Source of the DNA: Holothuria scabra
Lineage: Eukaryota > Echinodermata > Holothuroidea > Aspidochirotida > Holothuriidae
NCBI GenBank assembly: GCA_037179385.1
Contig: CM074200.1
Location: 34,413,884 to 34,477,883 of the forward strand
Reading direction: 5' to 3'
DNA: 64,000 bases
Shown: positions 59,676-64,000 of the stretch, in pieces
Layout of the letters: every line of letters begins with the position of its first letter
Numbering within the stretch: the stretch's first letter is position 1
Notes under the pieces: model-generated
Databases searched by the model: none
Seen by the model: only the letters and a program-made list of their open reading frames with translations
Told to the model about the DNA's origin: nothing
Made by a program: the position numbers and the translations under genes

Positions 59676-60753
59676 TCTTATTGGATGTCTTGACCTGAAA
59701 ACCACAATTCACTTGAAAAGTAGCAACTATTACAGGACAATCAGCTTTTTTCTCCAGGGGGTTTTCTCCCTCTTGCCTCACTTTCAGAAAATCCAGCTAC
59801 AGTACAAACTGTCCACACATCTTTTGTGTCAACATCTTGGCTTTTGTGTCCACAAACCATGGTCATCCCAAGGTTAATTGACACAGGCATTTCCTGTTTC
59901 ACATTTAAAGAGGGCACTCAAGCATGTAATTGTTGACTGTGTTGTGCTCAAAGTCGAATTAGCTTTAAATGCACATGGCATACCAATGCCACAGGTCTCC
60001 TTTGTCATTGTGAAGGCAAAACCACAAATATGTTCCCTTGTGAACTGCTAATCCCCTTTCCCTGAGCTTTCTACAGGGTAAAATTTGGGATGGAATCTTA
60101 TGGGTAGTTTCACAGCATGTCCAAATGAGGAATTTTATCTGGCACCCTATGAAAATGATATAGGCCTTGACACTCCCTGCATAAGCAACCAAAGCCAGCG
60201 CAAGTTGAGAAACAAACAATCACTGAGAGAGTTGATTAACAAAACGCTGTACAGTCAACTTCTTATCTGAAGTTTGTTGATGTTGTTCATCCAAGCGGAG
60301 AGAGCAAAGGATCCGACACATTATCAACAAGGAAAATAATTTCATCCTGAACAAATTTAACAGATGCCCCGATACAGGCTTCTAAAATGTATCCCATTGA
60401 CCATTTTACCATTGTATGTTCCTGGGTATCACAAAACGTTTTAGAAAGGTGTCATGTGGTGTTGAAAAATGTTTTACAACACCCATCACACTTTTTAAAC
60501 ATTTTTTGTTAACTGGGTTGAGCCTAGCTATTGGCCAAGTGATACAATAAAGTCATCTAAGTATATTAAATTTGCTGGGCTGCCGGTGTTGTTCCTATCC
60601 AACCAGTGCCAATAGCAGGACCAGTATATTTTTCTTAATTAGTATCTCCAGACTCTCTGTGAAGAGCTATTCCACAAAATCAAACCTTTACTCCCTAAGG
60701 AGTTCTGCTTCCCAAGAAAGTTACATTCCAGAAGGATGCACGACATAAACTTA
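59676..60753. other. non-coding, probably intron
   Basis: No feature recognised. Confidence 0.4.
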
Positions 60754-60868
60754 CCGACCTCAATCCATATAGACCATTTACATCATACCTACGGTCATGC
60801 ATGGCTCCATTCTAGACTGGATGAAAAGAACACATATACTACTGATCTAAGCCAAAAGGCCAGGATGC
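60754..60868 (-). pseudogene. U2 snRNA-like sequence, probable pseudogene
   Basis: On the minus strand, starting near 60868, the text reads TGGCCTTTTGGCTTAGATCA, then GTAGTATATGTGTTCTTTTC. This corresponds to the conserved 5' domain of U2 snRNA, including the GUAGUA branch-site recognition stretch, with a 2 base deletion before it and a few substitutions. Farther on, a TAAATGG word (about 60768-60774) lies at about the spacing expected for the U2 region near the Sm site. The intervening stem IIa/IIb sequence is not conserved, although CATGACC-GTA-GGTATG could form a stem. Stems III and IV are not evident and no snRNA promoter was recognised. The match to U2 is from established knowledge of the RNA; calling it a pseudogene is inference. 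Confidence 0.45.
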
Positions 60869-60942
60869 CTCTCAAGTATACATCAGGTTGTACTAGTTTG
60901 ATGTAGGAGCTTCTACTCAAGAAAGATTTAACATCAACTTAC

Positions 60943-61097
60943 CTCAATGGTGGTATAATCCTGGCTCCTGATCCTTGCCGATATAAGAAGGTTGCCTGAA
61001 CTGCCTTGTCAGCTGTTTTACGCTTCACAAGTGGAGCTGGGGTAGTATCTCCATTTTCATGTCTCTCTGATGAGTTCCACATTACCAGGTGAGCCAT
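60943..61097 (-). CDS. candidate exon (155 bp) of an unrecognised minus-strand gene
   Basis: On the minus strand the acceptor is a pyrimidine-rich tract ending GCTCTTGTTACAG and the donor is GTAAGT at 60937-60942. The exon begins with ATG. That frame is the only one open throughout, giving 51 codons (starting MAHLVMWNSSERHENG and ending SGARIIPPL) plus the two bases AG. The ATG may be the start codon, if the previous exon is untranslated, or an internal Met. The part from Lys25 to Arg40 is basic and helix-prone (VKRKTADKAVQATFLYR). No signal peptide or membrane segment is seen. The partial codon joins in phase with the exon at 904-969. I do not recognise the protein family and assign no function. 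Base composition is clearly more balanced than the AT-rich flanks. Confidence 0.65.
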
Positions 61098-61249
61098 CTG
61101 TAACAAGAGCAAACAGAAAACTTGTTTAAAAGTAGTCCTTTTTCACCTCGAACTGTAATTTTGCAAGCAGTCTACAGAAACTCTCAATTGGCACAGCTTT
61201 GCTTTATAAAGAGAAGTTTCCTTCTTAGTTTTTAATACAACAGCTCTCT
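61098..61249. other. upstream intron, no feature
   Basis: Contains the polypyrimidine tract of the 61097 acceptor (minus strand). Nothing else recognised. Confidence 0.4.
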
Positions 61250-61565
61250 CTGCTTTACCACATTTTACTGCCTCGGGGAGGAAATGAAGCACGCTTCATA
61301 TGCACTTGATATAGTCAGGTTTTATATATCATTCAATTATTGACAGTACTATCAAATATATAACAATACACAAAAAGTTATGTAACATTTCAGGTTTGTA
61401 GCAGACCAGTCAAACATGTGTTTATTACTTTTCATGCAATGTGAAGACTATGAAAGCATAGGTCACTCTGAGGGTACAGATCACGTAACAAACTCAGGTA
61501 CAGTACCTCACACATCCTTTGATCTGCTGGGGTGTCTTTGTTGCATTCTCAAGAAGCAACATCAC
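61250..61565 (-). mobile_element. family B repeat, minus orientation
   Basis: ACTGCCTCGGGGAGGAAATG, TACACAAAAAGTTATGTAAC, GGTACAGATCACGTAACAAA and CTGGGGTGTCTTTGTTGC occur in reverse family order. Confidence 0.7.
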
Positions 61566-62264
61566 TGTACGGCATGGATGTGTCTAACCAGGAAGGATGC
61601 TTCTGCATTTTCTTATGTCATAACTTTTCATTTTGTGAAAATGTTGCTCTTTTGTCCAAAAATCATGATTTTGTAGTTTAGGATATCGATTGCAGATGAA
61701 ACAATCATATTAAATACATTATTAAACCAGATAAGATTAGGTATAGGGACATTTTCACTTTCATCTATTCAAATTTTTACATCCACAAGAAAAAAATTGA
61801 ATGGTGGATGCCAAAAACCCCTCTTCAAACAATTGCACATATCTCATACAAATTACTAGATTGCTATATCTACCTGTAGACACAGGGTGATGATATGGAT
61901 TGTATGATATAGTAGAAGTTGTTTGATTCACTGTGTACTGTGTTATCTAAGCACTGCCATTAACCAAATGAAACTTAGATACTCCAGTGTTTGATTTGAT
62001 ACCCTTTTTCACACCCCTTTCAGATGGAAATAAAAGCATACAAAAGAGACAGTACTAAGACATCTGACATGAGATCTCTCCATTTGTTGATCACAGTGAA
62101 ATCAAATTGGGAGTGTTTAACCTTTACCATTGATTGTGAGTGATTGTGACAGTTATTGGACTGGAATACAAGATTTGCCAGAGGATCACATTTAGGGGGT
62201 GAATTTGCTGAGCTTCAAATTCACTCATAAGTGAGGCATTTGTGTACATTTCAGGAGGGCATAT
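61566..62264. other. non-coding
   Basis: No feature recognised. Confidence 0.4.
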
Positions 62265-62500
62265 ATGCTAAGCATGGATTCTGCAGAAAACTCAAAAAGG
62301 AGGTGGGATTCGTTCGGACCCCAAGTCTATATTGATGATGCCCTTGGCCAAAGTTACAGATGGCTTCAGAGGGTCAAAAGCCTGCTTAAAGACCCTTAGA
62401 GGTGCATTTGAAGGGGTTATACAGGTTTTTTATATATGCAAGTTCAAACATTGCTGCAAACGTGTGCTCTTCTTAAATTAAGAAACCAAGATACTCACAT
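62265..62500 (+). repeat. dispersed repeat family G, copy 2 (uninterrupted)
   Basis: GGATTCTGCAGAAAACTCAA, CCAAAGTTACAGATGGCTTC and GCAAGTTCAAACATTGCTGC, matching 54190-54800 without the family B insertion. Confidence 0.65.
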
Positions 62501-63149
62501 TTGTTTTTTATTTTTATTGAAATGAGAGGAGGGAGAGGATTTTAAATGCCTTCATCTTGAAAAGGAGAAAGGAGAGGGGACAGAAACACTGCTTAGTATT
62601 GATGAATACTAAGTTGCGTCTTGCAAAGTGATCCTCCCTGCAAGTCATTTTACGAGTATATTTTGGACCTTATAATCTATCATCTATACAATGGATCTTT
62701 ATGGAGTGGCTTCATACTCTGTTGCGACTGTCAAGCTTTGGCAATTGAAGTTAGTTAGCAAGATGAGATTTAATGACACACCAACACAAATATGGTATAT
62801 GCATGGTGTCAGTCAACTCAATAAAAAGTGCAAAGTTTAAATTTATTTTCTAGTACGGTTCAAGTTCAAATTTGGTTGTTTCCCTTTAGTTGCCTCTTAC
62901 AACAGGCAGAAAATACCTTGGGCACATTCTACATCCCCAGCCCAGAGATCAACCTGGAGAGCAGTAAATTTACCAAATTCTACCAGATTTACACAGCAAA
63001 CACATTTAACAAATCAAGGAACACGATAGCTATGTAGGCACAGCAATCTGTTTCCCAAGAATAGCCAGTTGCTATTAAATGAAATAAATCAATTATAATT
63101 TTGATTAGCAAAGCCTGCAATTGAAATCAAATGTTCATTAGGATCTAGA
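62501..63149. other. non-coding
   Basis: No feature recognised. Confidence 0.4.
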
Positions 63150-63445
63150 ACAAATAATTCTCAAACCATGGGATTAACTTTTCAGGTAACTTTCCAGGGC
63201 ATTCTTTTTATGTAACTTAATTCACCAAAAAATTGAGTAGCTTGTGCAATTGGGGAAGCATCAAAGTTTACCAACATAATTCACTCACTAAGGGGGACAC
63301 CAAAATTCTGCTGATTAGGAATTATGCCCAGAACAACATTATTTTTGGTCTTTTCTTTCTAAATGAGCTACAATATACAATAGTTTAACCTAATTCTTAT
63401 ACCAAGAAAACTATGGCCACCTAAGAATGACCCTTTGTTCAAATG
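63150..63445 (-). repeat. dispersed repeat family H, copy 2
   Basis: TCTCAAACCATGGGATTAAC, CTAAGGGGGACACCAAAATT and GAAAACTATGGCCACCTAAG are the complements of 55110-55410. Confidence 0.75.
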
Positions 63446-63837
63446 AAGAAATAGGCATTACAACACCAACATAACGAGAAGACATGCCAAGAAGTTATGT
63501 CCAATAGATTGTTTTCACTATTCTTGTTTGGAAAATTGGGTGAGAGCACTAATGCTGATATTTTTAGAAATGTTGACTTTTGGTGATATCCTTACCGTGA
63601 TTCATGAGCAAAATAAAAGCAATCTGTGATTTGTTTTTCTGATAATTCAAATTGCATGTTTGTATTTCACAGCCATTACTCCAAAAACAAGGGAGGACAT
63701 CAATGCAAAGTAGTCTATTTTCTAAGAAATACTAAACTTTAGATAGCACAGTTGGTAGGGCATAACAGAACACCAGAAGCACTGGTTTGTTTTATTCCCT
63801 GTTTTTGATTGGCAAAGTAGGTAAATACACTACTTGT
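63446..63837. other. non-coding
   Basis: No feature recognised. Confidence 0.4.
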
Positions 63838-64000
63838 GTAACCCCCCCCATCTACAAATTCATTCTCATTCACACATAACATCAGTTTGTTCAGAGTGAG
63901 TCTACAAGGCTTAATGTGTGATCAAAACATTCTCACTACAGAACAAGCTGTGTAATATGAGGAACAGTTTATGGCATTTCAAAGGGCTGCTGGGATTGAG
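63838..64000 (+). mobile_element. family A MITE, diverged, cut by window end
   Basis: AACATCAGTTTGTTCAGAGTGAGTC, AATGTGTGATCAAAACATTC and GCTGTGTAATATGAGG follow family A order; the 5' part is degraded. Confidence 0.45.

Noticed and set aside
60754..60811. Minus-strand mini-exon with TCTAG acceptor and GTAAGT donor
   Set aside because: It overlaps the U2-like sequence and the short frame is better explained by that; no independent support.

Overview
This window reads as animal nuclear DNA, AT-rich and intron-like. It has no operons, no long open reading frames and no dense gene content. It is packed with short non-autonomous transposons, tandem repeats and low-complexity tracts. The repeat style (TTAA- and TA-flanked MITEs, foldback elements, a TGACCTTTGACC satellite-like array) suggests a marine invertebrate, possibly an echinoderm. 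That assignment is inference, because no gene here identifies the species.

Only two segments look like protein-coding exons, and both are on the minus strand. One (60943-61097, 155 bp) has a good acceptor and a GTAAGT donor. The other (904-969, 66 bp) also has an acceptor and a GTAAGT donor. Each has one open frame, and the phase at the end of the first fits the start of the second. The simplest reading is that most of the window is one intron of about 60 kb in a minus-strand gene whose product I do not recognise. A U2 snRNA-like sequence lies on the same strand just inside this intron (60754-60868).

The intron contains several dispersed families. Family A is a TTAA-flanked MITE of about 300 bp with at least eight copies. 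Family B (about 350 bp) and family C (about 390 bp) have six or seven copies each. Families D to L are mostly pairs of paralogous segments. Nested insertions give relative ages: a 1,530 bp Tc1-like element with TA duplications sits inside a family A copy (21428-22957), family C sits inside family A (57944-58334), a 285 bp TIR element sits inside family C (33303-33587), and family B sits inside family G (54378-54745).

Tandem structures include a 48 bp repeat (3.8 kb), ten exact-length 54 bp units (16.5 kb), about 22 units of 19 bp (20.3 kb), a 9 bp microsatellite (55.0 kb), and an array of about 145 bp units with a recent 590 bp higher-order duplication (51.2-53.0 kb). Nearly every unit of that last array carries a DR1-type nuclear-receptor half-site pair, and the array is bracketed by an 11 bp inverted repeat. 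Large hairpins occur at 8.5-9.7, 13.85-14.27 and 48.41-48.69 kb. The long open frames at 16.5, 20.2 and 55.0 kb come from repeats and are not genes.
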